A DNA stretch of 64,000 nt, from NCBI RefSeq assembly GCF_025420585.1, contig NZ_JAOEGB010000001.1:62001-126000 (forward strand), given 5' to 3'. Below are positions 17,431-26,039 of the stretch, piece by piece (position 1 is the first letter of the stretch; the number at the start of each line of letters is the position of its first letter). The notes beneath the pieces are model-generated. The model searched no databases. It was not told the DNA's origin and worked only from the letters and a program-made list of their open reading frames with translations. Source of the DNA: Planotetraspora sp. A-T 1434 (GTDB lineage: Bacteria > Actinomycetota > Actinomycetes > Streptosporangiales > Streptosporangiaceae). A program made the translations under genes and the position numbers.

Positions 17431-18978
17431 GTGTCTGAGTTCGACACGGTCCTGGTCGTCGACTTCGGCGCGCAGTACGCGCAGCTGATCGCCCGCCGGG
17501 TGCGTGAATGCCACGTCTACTCCGAGATCGTCCCGTCGACGATGCCGGTGTCCGAGATGCTGGCCAGGAAACCCAAGGCGATCATCCTGTCCGGTGGCCC
17601 GTCGTCGGTGTACGCCGAGGGCGCTCCGCCTGCCCCGGAGGGCCTGTTCGAGACCGGGGTGCCGACGTTCGGCATCTGCTACGGCTTCCAGGCGATGGCC
17701 CAGGCGCTGGGGGGCCGGGTCGCCAAAACTGGGGCCGCCGAGTTCGGCGGCACGTCGCTGAACGTGCTCCGCGAGGGCCTGCTCTTCGCCGGGCTGCCGG
17801 CCGTACAGTCGGTCTGGATGTCGCACGGCGACTCGGTGGTGGGGGCCCCGTCGGGGTTCGCCGTCACCGCCTCGACCGAGGCCACCCCGGTCGCCGCGAT
17901 GGAGGACCCCTCCCGCGGCCTGTACGGCGTGCAGTTCCACCCCGAGGTGCTCCACTCCGCCCACGGCCAGGCGGTGCTCAAGCACTTCCTCGACGCGGCC
18001 GGTTGCCGCCCGTCGTGGACCATGCTCAACATCGTCGAGGACGCCGTCGAGGCGGTGCGTGAGCAGGTCGGCGGCGGCAGGGCGATCTGCGCGCTGTCGG
18101 GCGGCGTCGACTCCGCCGTGGCCGCCGCCATCGTCCAGCGGGCCATCGGCGACCGTCTCACCTGCGTCTTCGTCGACCACGGGCTGCTGCGCAAGGGCGA
18201 GGCCGAGCAGGTCGAGCGGGACTTCGTCGCCGCGACCGGCGTCAAGCTCCGCGTCGTGGACGCCGCGGAGCGGTTCCTCAAGGCACTGTCCGGGGTCACC
18301 GACCCGGAGGAGAAGCGCAAGATCATCGGTCGGGAGTTCATCCGCGTCTTCGAGGACGAGCAGCGCGCCATCCTCGCCGACGGCCCGGTCGACTTCCTCG
18401 TCCAGGGCACGCTCTACCCCGACGTCGTCGAGTCGGGCGGAGGCACCGGGACCGCCAACATCAAGTCGCACCACAACGTGGGCGGGCTTCCCGACGACCT
18501 CAAGTTCGAGCTGGTGGAGCCCCTCCGGACACTGTTCAAGGACGAGGTCCGGCGGGCCGGCGAGGAGCTTGGCCTGCCGCCGGCGATGGTGTGGCGTCAG
18601 CCGTTCCCCGGCCCCGGACTCGGCATCCGGATCATCGGCGAGGTCACCAGCGAGCGGCTCGACCTGCTGCGCGAGGCTGACGCCATCGCCCGCGAGGAGT
18701 TGTCCCGCGCCGGGCTCGACCGTGACATCTGGCAGTGCCCCGTGGTTCTGCTGGCCGACGTCCGATCGGTCGGCGTCCAGGGCGACGGCCGCACCTACGG
18801 TCACCCGGTCGTCCTCCGGCCCGTCACGTCGGAGGACGCGATGACCGCCGACTGGGCCCGCGTGCCGTACGACGTGCTGTCCCGGATCTCCACGAGGATC
18901 ACCAACGAGGTCCGCGAGATCAACCGCGTGGTCGTCGACGTCACCAGCAAGCCCCCCGGCACCATCGAGTGGGAGTAA
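17431..18978 (+). CDS. guaA: GMP synthase (glutamine-hydrolysing)
   Basis: Converts XMP, ATP and glutamine to GMP. The 515-residue product has a class I glutamine amidotransferase domain with [15 protein letters not shown] (nucleophilic Cys) and the His-Glu pair in [10 protein letters not shown]. It then has the ATP pyrophosphatase P-loop [13 protein letters not shown] and a C-terminal dimerisation domain ending [18 protein letters not shown] chose GTG at 17431 ([20 protein letters not shown], with GGGGGTCC upstream); the in-frame GTG at 17377 overlaps the promoter motif. Confidence 0.96.
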   Translation: MSEFDTVLVVDFGAQYAQLIARRVRECHVYSEIVPSTMPVSEMLARKPKAIILSGGPSSVYAEGAPPAPEGLFETGVPTFGICYGFQAMAQALGGRVAKTGAAEFGGTSLNVLREGLLFAGLPAVQSVWMSHGDSVVGAPSGFAVTASTEATPVAAMEDPSRGLYGVQFHPEVLHSAHGQAVLKHFLDAAGCRPSWTMLNIVEDAVEAVREQVGGGRAICALSGGVDSAVAAAIVQRAIGDRLTCVFVDHGLLRKGEAEQVERDFVAATGVKLRVVDAAERFLKALSGVTDPEEKRKIIGREFIRVFEDEQRAILADGPVDFLVQGTLYPDVVESGGGTGTANIKSHHNVGGLPDDLKFELVEPLRTLFKDEVRRAGEELGLPPAMVWRQPFPGPGLGIRIIGEVTSERLDLLREADAIAREELSRAGLDRDIWQCPVVLLADVRSVGVQGDGRTYGHPVVLRPVTSEDAMTADWARVPYDVLSRISTRITNEVREINRVVVDVTSKPPGTIEWE

Positions 18979-19014
18979 CCCCTTCTCGCACGCCGCCACC
19001 CGGATCGACTCTTC

Positions 19015-19068
19015 TTCGCTATAAGTAGCGAACAAGTGTCGGAGTGTTACGGAACCATAGTGTTCCGT
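19015..19068. promoter_or_regulatory. Two perfect palindromes before the DUF3800-like gene
   Basis: TTCGCTA-TAAG-TAGCGAA (19015-19032) has 7-bp perfect arms and contains TATAAG, a possible -10. ACGGAAC-CATAGT-GTTCCGT (19049-19068) also has 7-bp arms and covers the GTG start codon at 19067. Together they look like an autoregulatory operator or an RNA hairpin that masks initiation. Confidence 0.45.
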
Positions 19069-19621
19069 GACCGCTCCCCCCTTGACCGGCTACATCGACG
19101 AGTCAATTCGTGCTGGAGGCCTGTATTTCGTCGGGATAGTGATCGCGGACTGCCTCTTGTCGGATGAGGTGCAAACTCGCCTGCGGAAGCTTGTGCCGTC
19201 GACTTCGCCGCCCCATTGGTACGACGAAAGTGCAGATGTCCGCCAGGCTCTGATCTCGGAAGTGGCACGGCTGGACATCATGGCGCTCGTGTACGGATGT
19301 CGCTTCGACCGGCCCAAGCGCAAGGAAGCGGCTCGCGCCCGAGCGTTGACCTGGATGGTGCACAACGTTCCGAAGGATGTGCGTCACCTCGTACTGGGTC
19401 AGCGCGAGGCGAGTCAAGATCTCCATGATCGCAAGGTTCTTCGCGGGTTGGGGGGCCGCCCGCCCCGATACACCGTGACGCATGCGGCAATGGCCAAGGA
19501 GCCGCTGCTATGGGTCGCCGACATCGTGGTGAGTTCTGTGGCTGGCGCGCTGGTGAGCAACGACGCGTCTGTTCTTCTACGCCTGGAGGGTGTTCTCGCG
19601 GCAGCCGAGTGTGAACCGTAG
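19067..19621 (+). CDS. DUF3800-like protein, putative RNase H-fold
   Basis: A 184-residue protein starting MTAPPLTGYIDESIRAGGLYFVGIVIAD. The YIDES opening and the later KEPLLWVADIVVSSVAGAL segment with an Asp are the pattern of DUF3800 proteins, which are thought to have an RNase H-like fold and are often carried by mobile or defence islands. Assignment rests on motif memory only. It is solitary between guaA and the Roadblock cluster. The start codon lies inside a perfect inverted repeat and no ribosome site is visible. Two identical 56-bp structured repeats follow it directly. Confidence 0.6.
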   Translation: MTAPPLTGYIDESIRAGGLYFVGIVIADCLLSDEVQTRLRKLVPSTSPPHWYDESADVRQALISEVARLDIMALVYGCRFDRPKRKEAARARALTWMVHNVPKDVRHLVLGQREASQDLHDRKVLRGLGGRPPRYTVTHAAMAKEPLLWVADIVVSSVAGALVSNDASVLLRLEGVLAAAECEP

Positions 19622-19797
19622 ACAGCGCGAAGGCCGGGCCACCACCGTCCCGGCGGTCACTCCCGGCCTCACTTCGTGGTTCGCACCCGACCACGCATAA
19701 CCCATAGTAGTCGCATAGTCGCTCTGGTCAACCCGGTTGCAACAGCGCGAAGGCCGGGCCACCACCGTCCCGGCGGTCACTCCCGGCCTCACTTCGT
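19622..19797. repeat. Pair of identical 56-bp structured direct repeats
   Basis: The sequences at 19622-19677 and 19742-19797 are identical over 56 bp (ACAGCGCGAAGGCCGGG...CACTTCGT), 120 bp apart. Each folds: CGAAG and GGCCGGG pair with CCCGGCC and CTTCG, with a small bulge and an inner ACCG/CGGT pairing. The first begins immediately after the DUF3800-like stop. They may be duplicated terminators or a small RNA pair. From 19798 to 20001 I see only a possible TAGAAT -10 at 19963. Confidence 0.75.
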
Positions 19798-20001
19798 AGC
19801 CCTACTGGGCTGCGCATTACTCCTCGTACTCATCTCGTCACCACAGTCAACCTTCCCTCTGGTCTGCCCGGATGACCGCTGATCTTTCCGAGTGTCTTTA
19901 CCTGCGCTGACAACCGCCGGGGAGCTCGTCCTGGAACGTTCTGCGGCAGTGCGGACGTCCCCTAGAATCTGCCTGCGGTGCCTGGTGGAAAGGACGCATC
20001 C

Positions 20002-20418
20002 ATGCCCGTGTCTCCCTTTGACTCCTTGCTTGCCGAGGTAAGGCAGATCGACGGCTTTGTGCTCGGGTGTCTCATCGACGCCTCGACCGGCATGGTGCTG
20101 GGTTCCGTACAGGAGCAGGAGGAGGCGCGCCTGCCCGTCGCGGCGGCGGGCGCGGCCGATGTGGCCAGGGTGATCTCCCTCATGACCGGAGAGCTGGCCG
20201 CTAACGGCGGGCTCGAGGACGCGATCATCACCTTGACTGGTCATTATCACCTGATCCGGCAGTTCAGCCCGGCGCCCAGACTGCGGTTTCTGCTGCTTGT
20301 GGTGCTGGACCGGTCGAGGGCGAACCTGGCGATGGCCCATCGGGAGCTTCGCGACTTCGACATGAGCTTCGCCGGACGAGCCGATTCGGGCCTGCCCCGT
20401 CACTATCAGAGCGTGTGA
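20002..20418 (+). CDS. Roadblock/LC7 domain protein 1
   Basis: 138 residues, one Roadblock/LC7 fold (MPVSPFDSLLAEVRQIDGFVLGCLIDASTGMVLGSV, ..., LRFLLLVVLDRSRANLAMAHRELRDF). Proteins of this fold act as dimers that modulate Ras-like MglA/Rab-type GTPases, or in actinomycete conservons as partners of GTPase and kinase subunits. None of those partners is encoded here. ATG at 20002 is preceded by GGAAAGGA. It is the first gene of a small cluster in which the next gene starts 24 bp later. Confidence 0.85.
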   Translation: MPVSPFDSLLAEVRQIDGFVLGCLIDASTGMVLGSVQEQEEARLPVAAAGAADVARVISLMTGELAANGGLEDAIITLTGHYHLIRQFSPAPRLRFLLLVVLDRSRANLAMAHRELRDFDMSFAGRADSGLPRHYQSV

Positions 20419-20442
20419 CCCTCGGCCAGGACAGGAACCACC

Positions 20443-21195
20443 GTGTACTTCAACAGGGACCCGCTCGTCGTCCGGCTGGGAAAGCTCGCCGACTCCGGCC
20501 AGACCGGTGTGCTGCGTCTGCCGGGCGACCTTGGCGGGGCCATCTATCTCAGCGAGGGGGATGTCGTCTTCGCGGAGTCGAAGCGCACCCCCGGGCCGGC
20601 CAGTGGGCTCGCGCGGCAGCCGGGGCGTCCGCATGAGGCCGACCCGGCGGGCTCCCGGGCGAACCGCGGCGGCCCGGCGGATGCCGTCGATCCGGAGATC
20701 GCCGGCTCGCTCGCATGGCGCTTCGCGGTCAGGGAGGCCACCGTCGACGCCGCGCTGGAACTGCTGTCCAGCAGGCCGCGGCACGCGCTGCTGCAGCGGT
20801 TCCGCGAATCCGGCACTCCCACTGTCGGCACGGTGGGCGGCATGTCCCTTCCAGCGCTGCTCACCGAGGTGAATCGGCGGCAGGAGATCGTGAAGCAGAT
20901 GTCCATCTCCCTCACGGCCGACACGGCGGTCTTGCGAAACCCGCACATCGACTCACCCGAACTACAGGTCTCCGAGTTGCAGTGGGCTCTGCTCATCCGG
21001 ATGCGTGACCGGTCCACGCCGCGGGACCTCGCGTGGGAACTGGGACACAGCGTCTTCGGCACGACCGTCGAAGTCTCCCAGCTGATCGCCCTGGGGCTTG
21101 TGTCGGTCGTCGGCGCCCCGTCACCCCGAGAGCCGGGGGAACCGTCCGGGCCCCGGCGAGACACCGTGTCCTTCCTCCGGGCGCTGATCGGATGA
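20443..21195 (+). CDS. DUF4388-like (PATAN-type) protein 1
   Basis: 250 residues. The N-terminus (LVVRLGKLADSGQTGVLRLPGDLGGAIYLSEGDVVFAES) has the 'gene-product as display surface' pattern of DUF4388/PATAN domains, which occur in bacterial signalling proteins. A helical C-terminal region follows with LLTEVNRRQEIVKQMSISL and a winged-helix-like segment (ELQWALLIRMRDRSTPRDLAWELGHSVFGTTVEVSQLIALGLVSVV). The gene starts with GTG and lies between two Roadblock genes in the same direction. The function is unknown. Confidence 0.75.
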   Translation: MYFNRDPLVVRLGKLADSGQTGVLRLPGDLGGAIYLSEGDVVFAESKRTPGPASGLARQPGRPHEADPAGSRANRGGPADAVDPEIAGSLAWRFAVREATVDAALELLSSRPRHALLQRFRESGTPTVGTVGGMSLPALLTEVNRRQEIVKQMSISLTADTAVLRNPHIDSPELQVSELQWALLIRMRDRSTPRDLAWELGHSVFGTTVEVSQLIALGLVSVVGAPSPREPGEPSGPRRDTVSFLRALIG

Positions 21196-21256
21196 TCGAG
21201 GCCGTCGTGTGCAAAGAGATCCGCCAAGGCGGGTCCGGACCAGCAGGGGTGAACGG

Positions 21257-21724
21257 ATGACCGGGCCGAGCGCAGAAGAGCCGACCCCCGAGGAGCGGAT
21301 CCGCGCGGAGCTCCGTGAGCTGAGAGATCAGGTGGTGGGCGTGCGCGGCAGCATGGTCGCCACGAGCGACGGATTCCTGGTGACCCACGACATCCCCGAT
21401 CTGGAGCCGACCCGGATCGCCGCCCTCGTCGCGGCGACGTTCGGCCTGGCTCGTCAGGCCACGGAGACGACCGGCCGCGGACGGTTCCGCGAGGCGGTCG
21501 CCCGTGGCGCCGAGGGCTACCTGGCGGTGTTCGCGGTGAGCGACAGCTCCGTCGTGGCGGTCGTCGGAACCAACGATCTGAACATCGGGATGCTGCACTA
21601 TCAGACCCGGGACATGGTCAAGCGGATATCGGGTCACATGGCGGAGTTCGATTCGGGCTGGCAGGGCCATGCCCTGCCGGACGGCCCTCCGGGAACCATG
21701 CACAATCACGACGCGGATGGGTGA
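21257..21724 (+). CDS. Roadblock/LC7 domain protein 2
   Basis: 155 residues. The first ~30 are acidic and helical (TPEERIRAELRELRDQVVGVRG), then a Roadblock domain (GSMVATSDGFLVTHDIPDLEP, RIAALVAATFGLARQ, AEGYLAVFAVSDSSVVAVVGTNDLNIGMLHYQTRDMVKRI). This resembles the larger actinomycete Roadblock proteins. ATG at 21257 follows a weak site (GAACGG). The 3' end of the gene (21689-21710) resembles an inverted unit of the phased repeat family. Confidence 0.85.
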   Translation: MTGPSAEEPTPEERIRAELRELRDQVVGVRGSMVATSDGFLVTHDIPDLEPTRIAALVAATFGLARQATETTGRGRFREAVARGAEGYLAVFAVSDSSVVAVVGTNDLNIGMLHYQTRDMVKRISGHMAEFDSGWQGHALPDGPPGTMHNHDADG

Positions 21725-21743
21725 CGTGACGGGCTGCTTCCCT

Positions 21744-21768
21744 GGTCGTGTCTGACAAATCAAGCCCT
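21744..21768. mobile_element. Solo end of the MITE-like element
   Basis: GGTCGTGTCTGACAAATCAA followed by GCCCT matches 23 of 25 bases of the complement of the right end of the element at 57688-57760. No second end is found nearby, so it is a remnant. It lies in the 50-bp gap between the convergent second Roadblock gene and the second DUF4388-like gene. Confidence 0.6.
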
Positions 21769-21774
21769 CACCTT

Positions 21775-22800
21775 CTAGCCCATCCGCTTGAGCCCTTCCA
21801 GGACCCGCTCCAAGACGCCGTCGTGGATCGGCGTGACCGGCGGTAGGACGGCTCCCGAGGGCCCCTGCGCGAGTTCGGGGAGTACGGCGCCGGCGGGCGT
21901 TCTGTCGTAGGTCGTCATGCCCGGCCGGCGACGAGGCAGAGAGTCCACCGGGGGGCCGTCGGCACCGGCCGTACGCGTGCGGGACGGCGGCGTCTGGGGA
22001 GAACGAGCCGTCGGAGCCGGTCCGGGGACCTTGGGCAGCTCCATCGTGGCGCTGTCCGTCTCATCCACCGGCCGCCCGTGACCCGCCCCGTCGTCGCGCC
22101 CCGGGGATCCCACGTCTTTCTGAAGGGTGCACAGGCCCGCCCGGACAAGTCCGGCCACGTTCTCCATGGTGTCGTAAAGGGCCGAGCCGTTTCGCCAGGC
22201 CAGTTCCCGCAGCGTCATGACGCCGTCGATCCCGCAGGCGACCATCCACTGCGCGCGGCCCACGACCGCCAGCGGACGACGCAGGTCGGACATCTGGGGG
22301 CGGTCGTCGAGGCTGATGTCGTACCCGGCCAGCAGCCGGGTCCGCGGCGCGACCTCGGACAGAACGGACTCGACGTCCAAGTCAAGGATCGGCCCGATCC
22401 AGGGGCGCTCCAGCGGCGCGAACCGGATGCCGCCGACCGATGGTCGACCCGGCATCGCCAATGCGGTGATCGCGTCCAACGAGACCGAACGCACGACGGC
22501 CCGCATCTCGTCTTCGCCGATGTCGCCCTGCTCCACGAGAAGTACGGCCAGCTCACCGGGGGGCCGGGCCTGCGCGTGGAGCGTGCTCGATCGGTCGGCC
22601 GGCAGCCGCCCCGAGCCGATCAATCTGGCGGCGAGGTCGGGAACCCCGGCTGCTTCGGCGAAGGTCAGACGTCCGCCATCGAGATAGATCGTTCCACCGC
22701 GGTCTCCTCCTACGTTCAGCGTCCCAGAGGCCCTTTCCCGTGCCAGGGCGTGGAGCTCGTCGGTGATCCGTCCTTGGCCTCGCCTGTCCAACTCGCTCAC
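21775..22800 (-). CDS. DUF4388-like (PATAN-type) protein 2
   Basis: 341 residues, transcribed toward the other cluster members. The N-terminus (ITDELHALARERASGTLNVGGDRGGTIYLDGGRLTFAEAAGVPDLAARLIGSG) is the same DUF4388/PATAN pattern as the gene at 20443. A winged-helix-like stretch (GRAQWMVACGIDGVMTLRELAWRNGSALYDTMENVAGLVRAGLC) follows. The last ~100 residues are Pro/Thr-rich and low-complexity, suggesting a disordered tail. GTG at 22800 has GGACGGAG upstream. The function is unknown; a role with the adjacent Roadblock proteins is inferred from position. Confidence 0.75.
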   Translation of the reverse strand: MSELDRRGQGRITDELHALARERASGTLNVGGDRGGTIYLDGGRLTFAEAAGVPDLAARLIGSGRLPADRSSTLHAQARPPGELAVLLVEQGDIGEDEMRAVVRSVSLDAITALAMPGRPSVGGIRFAPLERPWIGPILDLDVESVLSEVAPRTRLLAGYDISLDDRPQMSDLRRPLAVVGRAQWMVACGIDGVMTLRELAWRNGSALYDTMENVAGLVRAGLCTLQKDVGSPGRDDGAGHGRPVDETDSATMELPKVPGPAPTARSPQTPPSRTRTAGADGPPVDSLPRRRPGMTTYDRTPAGAVLPELAQGPSGAVLPPVTPIHDGVLERVLEGLKRMG

Positions 22801-23127
22801 CCGGGCTCCGTCCTCTGCCGGGGAGACGCGACCACCAACCCCAGTTCACGGCCGGTACGCAAGGGTCTTAAGTCACGCTTGCGACGGAATCCGGCCGGAT
22901 TTGCAGGGTAGCGCCGTGGTGCTGTCGCCGCCAGTGCGCTCCCGCTCCCCGGAGCCGGAAGGGCCACCCGAGATCAGTCACACGACTGCGCGTGATCGTC
23001 AGGCTACGGACTTGAACTTGCCTCAGGTGCCGCCATCAGGGAAGACTCTGGGTCCGGCGTACCGCCGTGCACATCCTTTGCGCGCCGTCGTGATCAGACC
23101 CGGCGCGCTCATTTCAGAAAGCTCCCC
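22801..23127. other. Divergent gap between DUF4388-like 2 and Roadblock 3
   Basis: A 327-bp gap between divergent genes. I see no RNA gene, repeat or convincing promoter pair. Short reading frames here lack the codon bias of the neighbours. Confidence 0.5.
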
Positions 23128-23541
23128 ATGAACCTCGCACAGATCGTCACCAATACCCTCAAGATCTTCCGTCAGAATGTTCCCGAGTACGTCGGCTCGG
23201 GAGTCGTCGATATCTCGACCGGAATGCTCCTCGCGGTCGACACCGTCGACAATCACCCCCGCGAGATCCTCGACACCGTCGCGGCGGCCACCGCCGACCT
23301 GTTCCAGGGCCGGACGATCGTGCAGATCGAGGAGATGTGGGCGCATAGCCGTGGGATGGGCGACAGCCGGCGTTACTTCAACGAGATCCTCGTCAACAGC
23401 GAGAACCTCGTGCACCTCTTCATGCGAAGCAAGACCAACCCCGACATCGTGGCGGTCGTGATCTGTACACGTGCGGTGAACGTCGGCATGCTCTTCGCGC
23501 AGGCGCGTCAGGGAATGCGTGAACTGGAGACCGCCCGCTGA
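23128..23541 (+). CDS. Roadblock/LC7 domain protein 3
   Basis: 137 residues: MNLAQIVTNTLKIFRQNVPEYVGSGVVDISTGMLLAVDTVD..., with ENLVHLFMRSKTNPDIVAVVICTRAVNVGMLFAQAR near the end, a complete single Roadblock fold. Unlike the first two it has the N-terminal amphipathic helix of stand-alone Roadblock proteins. It is divergent from DUF4388-like 2, giving five genes of two families in 3.5 kb with no GTPase or kinase among them. ATG at 23128; only a weak GAAAG is upstream. Confidence 0.85.
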   Translation: MNLAQIVTNTLKIFRQNVPEYVGSGVVDISTGMLLAVDTVDNHPREILDTVAAATADLFQGRTIVQIEEMWAHSRGMGDSRRYFNEILVNSENLVHLFMRSKTNPDIVAVVICTRAVNVGMLFAQARQGMRELETAR

Positions 23542-23725
23542 CCTGTCTCGGGCGCGCGACTCTCGCCGCATCGGCCTCACCGAGGTCCAGGGCGGGCGAC
23601 GGCGGAGGAGACCCGCAGGACCGAGGGGTCCGGCGGGTCTCCGCTTGTCCTGGTCGTGTTCCGGCAGAGACACCCCTTTGGTCGGCAAACATCCCAATTC
23701 AGGTGAGATCTTCGTAAAGCCCGGT

Positions 23726-24946
23726 ATGTTAACGCGGGTGATTGCCACTCAGCCGGTCATCGGATCGTCAAGCACGAAGGTCGCGCGGCTGGCGTGGCTC
23801 GACGCGCTACGGGGGATCGGGGCGATGGCCGTGGTGGCCGAGCACATGCTGCCCTGGTTGATGCCCGCGCTCCGGCCCTTCTGGTTCAACCTCGGCATGT
23901 ATGGCGTGCTGGTGTTCTTCCTGGTCAGTGGCTATATCATTCCGACCTCGCTGGAGCGCAGGGGAGACGTCAGGGCGTTCTGGATCAGCCGTTTGTTCCG
24001 GCTCTATCCCCTCTATCTGGTCGTCATCGGTCTCGTCCTGGTCATGGCGATCTGGGTGCCGGTGCGCCAGGAGGTCCCGCGCCATGTGTCCTCCGTGGCC
24101 GCGCACCTCACGATGCTGCTCGACGTCGTGCACCACGGCGGCCTGGCCGATCCCATGTGGACCCTGTCGTACGAGATGGTCTTCTACCTGCTGGTGACCG
24201 CCCTGTTCGTCGGCGGGGTGCACAAGCGGAGCGGGACGCTGGCCATCGTCTTCGGCATCGTGGCCGTCTGCGCGGGGCTGGTGCTGTCCGCGCCGCTGCT
24301 GCCGGGCAAATGGCCGGCCATCGCGGCGTGCGCGGTGTTCGTCGCGGGCGTGGCGTGCCTGATCACCGGCCGGTTCCGTACGGCTGCCGCCTACGCGCTG
24401 GGCCTGATGGCTATCGTCCTGCTGGTCTTCGCGAGCTTCGTGCCCTGGTTCGGAGCGGCGATCCTCGCGGTCATGTTCACGGGAACGGCCATCCAGCGGT
24501 GGGAGAGCGGCGCGAGCGGGCTGACGCCGGTCGTCGTGTCGGCGGCCCTCGTGGCCGCCGCTCCGGTGTGGTCGATCCAGGCGGGCTGGTGGTGGGTGCA
24601 GCCTGACGTGTGGATCACCACGATCGCCCTGGCCGCCGCGACCTTCGCGCTCGGGATGGCGCTGCGCGGCCGTCCCCTGCCGGGAGTGCTGACCTGGCTG
24701 GGCCTGATCAGCTACTCGATCTATCTGCTCCACCATCCGCTGCTCAGGTTCCTGAACGCCATGGCGGGCGATCTCCGGCGGTTGCCGACCGCTGCTCAGG
24801 CGTCCATCACCCTGGGCTATCTGACCTTGCTGCTCGGCCTGAGCTGGCTGACGTACCGGTTCGTGGAGTCCCCGACGCAGCGTCTCGGGAGGCGGATCAG
24901 CCGTCGCTCAGCAGCGGCTCCTCCGGGTATATCTGCCCAGGGATGA
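23726..24946 (+). CDS. Acyltransferase 3 family membrane protein
   Basis: A 406-residue polytopic protein of the OafA/YrhL type that transfers acyl groups to extracytoplasmic polymers or glycans. It opens with the family signature LAWLDALRGIGAMAVVAEHM, followed by FFLVSGYIIPTSLERRGDVRAFWISRLFRLYPLY and about ten hydrophobic helices. The end, YLTLLLGLSWLTYRFVESPTQRLGRR, is typical of the family. The start is ATG 23726, or GTG 23738; neither has a strong ribosome site. The last 50 bp overlap the 3' end of the convergent deacetylase gene. Confidence 0.85.
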   Translation: MLTRVIATQPVIGSSSTKVARLAWLDALRGIGAMAVVAEHMLPWLMPALRPFWFNLGMYGVLVFFLVSGYIIPTSLERRGDVRAFWISRLFRLYPLYLVVIGLVLVMAIWVPVRQEVPRHVSSVAAHLTMLLDVVHHGGLADPMWTLSYEMVFYLLVTALFVGGVHKRSGTLAIVFGIVAVCAGLVLSAPLLPGKWPAIAACAVFVAGVACLITGRFRTAAAYALGLMAIVLLVFASFVPWFGAAILAVMFTGTAIQRWESGASGLTPVVVSAALVAAAPVWSIQAGWWWVQPDVWITTIALAAATFALGMALRGRPLPGVLTWLGLISYSIYLLHHPLLRFLNAMAGDLRRLPTAAQASITLGYLTLLLGLSWLTYRFVESPTQRLGRRISRRSAAAPPGISAQG

Positions 24947-25625
24947 GCTTCTGGCCTTCGAGCAGCTTGGAGACCGTCACGAAGTGGTAGCCCTGCTTGG
25001 TCAGCTCCTTGAGCACGGTCGGGAGTGACTGGACCGTCTGCTTGACCGTCTCGTGCATCAGCACGACCTCGTCCCGGCCGGCGATGTCGAGAGCCCTGGT
25101 GGTGAGGAACTCGACGTCGCGGTAGTCCGGGATGAAGTCCTGGGTGGCGACCGTTCCGGGGACCTGGATCAGCCCGAACTTGGCCGTCGCGGTCTCCACG
25201 TCCTCGTCGGTCAGCCCGCCGGGCGCCCGGAAGAGGACCGGCGTCTTACCGGTGGCCTTCTTGATGATCCGCTGAGTGTCCCTGATCTCGTGGTAGATGT
25301 CCTCGTAGCTCAGCTCGGTGAGGTACTTGTGGTCCCAGGTGTGGTTGCCGATCTCGTGGCCCGCCTTGGCGATGTTCGCGGTGATCTTGGGGTGCTTCTT
25401 CACCCGATTGCCGATCACGAAGAAGGTCGCCTTGGCCTTGTACTTCTTGAGGATCTTCAGCAGGGTCTCCGCGTAGTCGGCGGGCCCGTCGTCGAAGGTC
25501 AGCGCGATGCACTTGTGGGTCACGCAGTATGGCTTCTTCGGCGCCGACCGGGCATGAGCCGGTGCGGCGACCGCCATCGTCAGCGCGCACGCGACGGCGA
25601 GGGAAATGAGACGACGCAAAGCCAT
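24897..25625 (-). CDS. Secreted polysaccharide deacetylase (NodB domain)
   Basis: 242 residues with an N-terminal signal peptide (MALRRLISLAVACALTMAVA, cleavage near AHA-RS). The NodB domain is complete: metal-binding CIALTFDDGPADYAETLL, GHEIGNHTWDHKYLTEL, a PVLFRAPGG motif, DEVVLMHETVKQTV and final YHFVTVSKLLEG. It is likely to deacetylate peptidoglycan, chitin-like or surface glycans outside the membrane. ATG at 25625 has AAGGAG at good spacing; longer in-frame starts would bury the signal peptide. It is convergent with, and overlaps by 50 bp, the acyltransferase. Confidence 0.92.
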   Translation of the reverse strand: MALRRLISLAVACALTMAVAAPAHARSAPKKPYCVTHKCIALTFDDGPADYAETLLKILKKYKAKATFFVIGNRVKKHPKITANIAKAGHEIGNHTWDHKYLTELSYEDIYHEIRDTQRIIKKATGKTPVLFRAPGGLTDEDVETATAKFGLIQVPGTVATQDFIPDYRDVEFLTTRALDIAGRDEVVLMHETVKQTVQSLPTVLKELTKQGYHFVTVSKLLEGQKLIPGQIYPEEPLLSDG

Positions 25626-25832
25626 GGTGCAGCTCCTTGGGGGATTATTCAGGCCGCATCGTAACGTGCTCTGACACACCACCCGCTTGGAGCGCCAACT
25701 AAAGGCGCCGGGTCTCGTGGTCTGATCGCCTATTTGGGCGAGGGGGCGGGCCAGGTCAAGGAACGGCCAAGCGTTGGTAAGGCGATCGAGGTTAGGCGAT
25801 GCCCGCCGCCCGCCGGAAGGCATCCTGGCCAC

Positions 25833-26039
25833 GTGACGGTGCCTCCCGAACTGCTCGCCGAGCACACTTCCGGGCTCAAGAACCGCTACGACAGGCACGT
25901 ACGCCACCGCTTCGGCGTGCTGCGGGTCGAGGGCCATGCCTACATCACGCGCCTGGAGAGCGCAGGTCGTCGGCACGGGCGGTGGACGGCGACGGTCGGG
26001 CGGACGGAGCAGGGGCTGCCGCTGCGGATGCTCGCATGA
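25833..26039 (+). CDS. Small hypothetical protein upstream of the GT39-like gene
   Basis: A 68-residue basic product from GTG 25833 (MTVPPELLAEHTSGLKNRYD..., ending GLPLRMLA). I recognise no family. Its stop overlaps the start of the glycosyltransferase as ATGA, which suggests translational coupling and is the main reason to believe in it. Confidence 0.4.
   Translation: MTVPPELLAEHTSGLKNRYDRHVRHRFGVLRVEGHAYITRLESAGRRHGRWTATVGRTEQGLPLRMLA

Noticed and set aside
19622-19797. tRNA genes or a retron msr/msd region
   Set aside because: The 56-bp units fold as a simple hairpin without cloverleaf, T-loop or CCA, and no reverse transcriptase is nearby.
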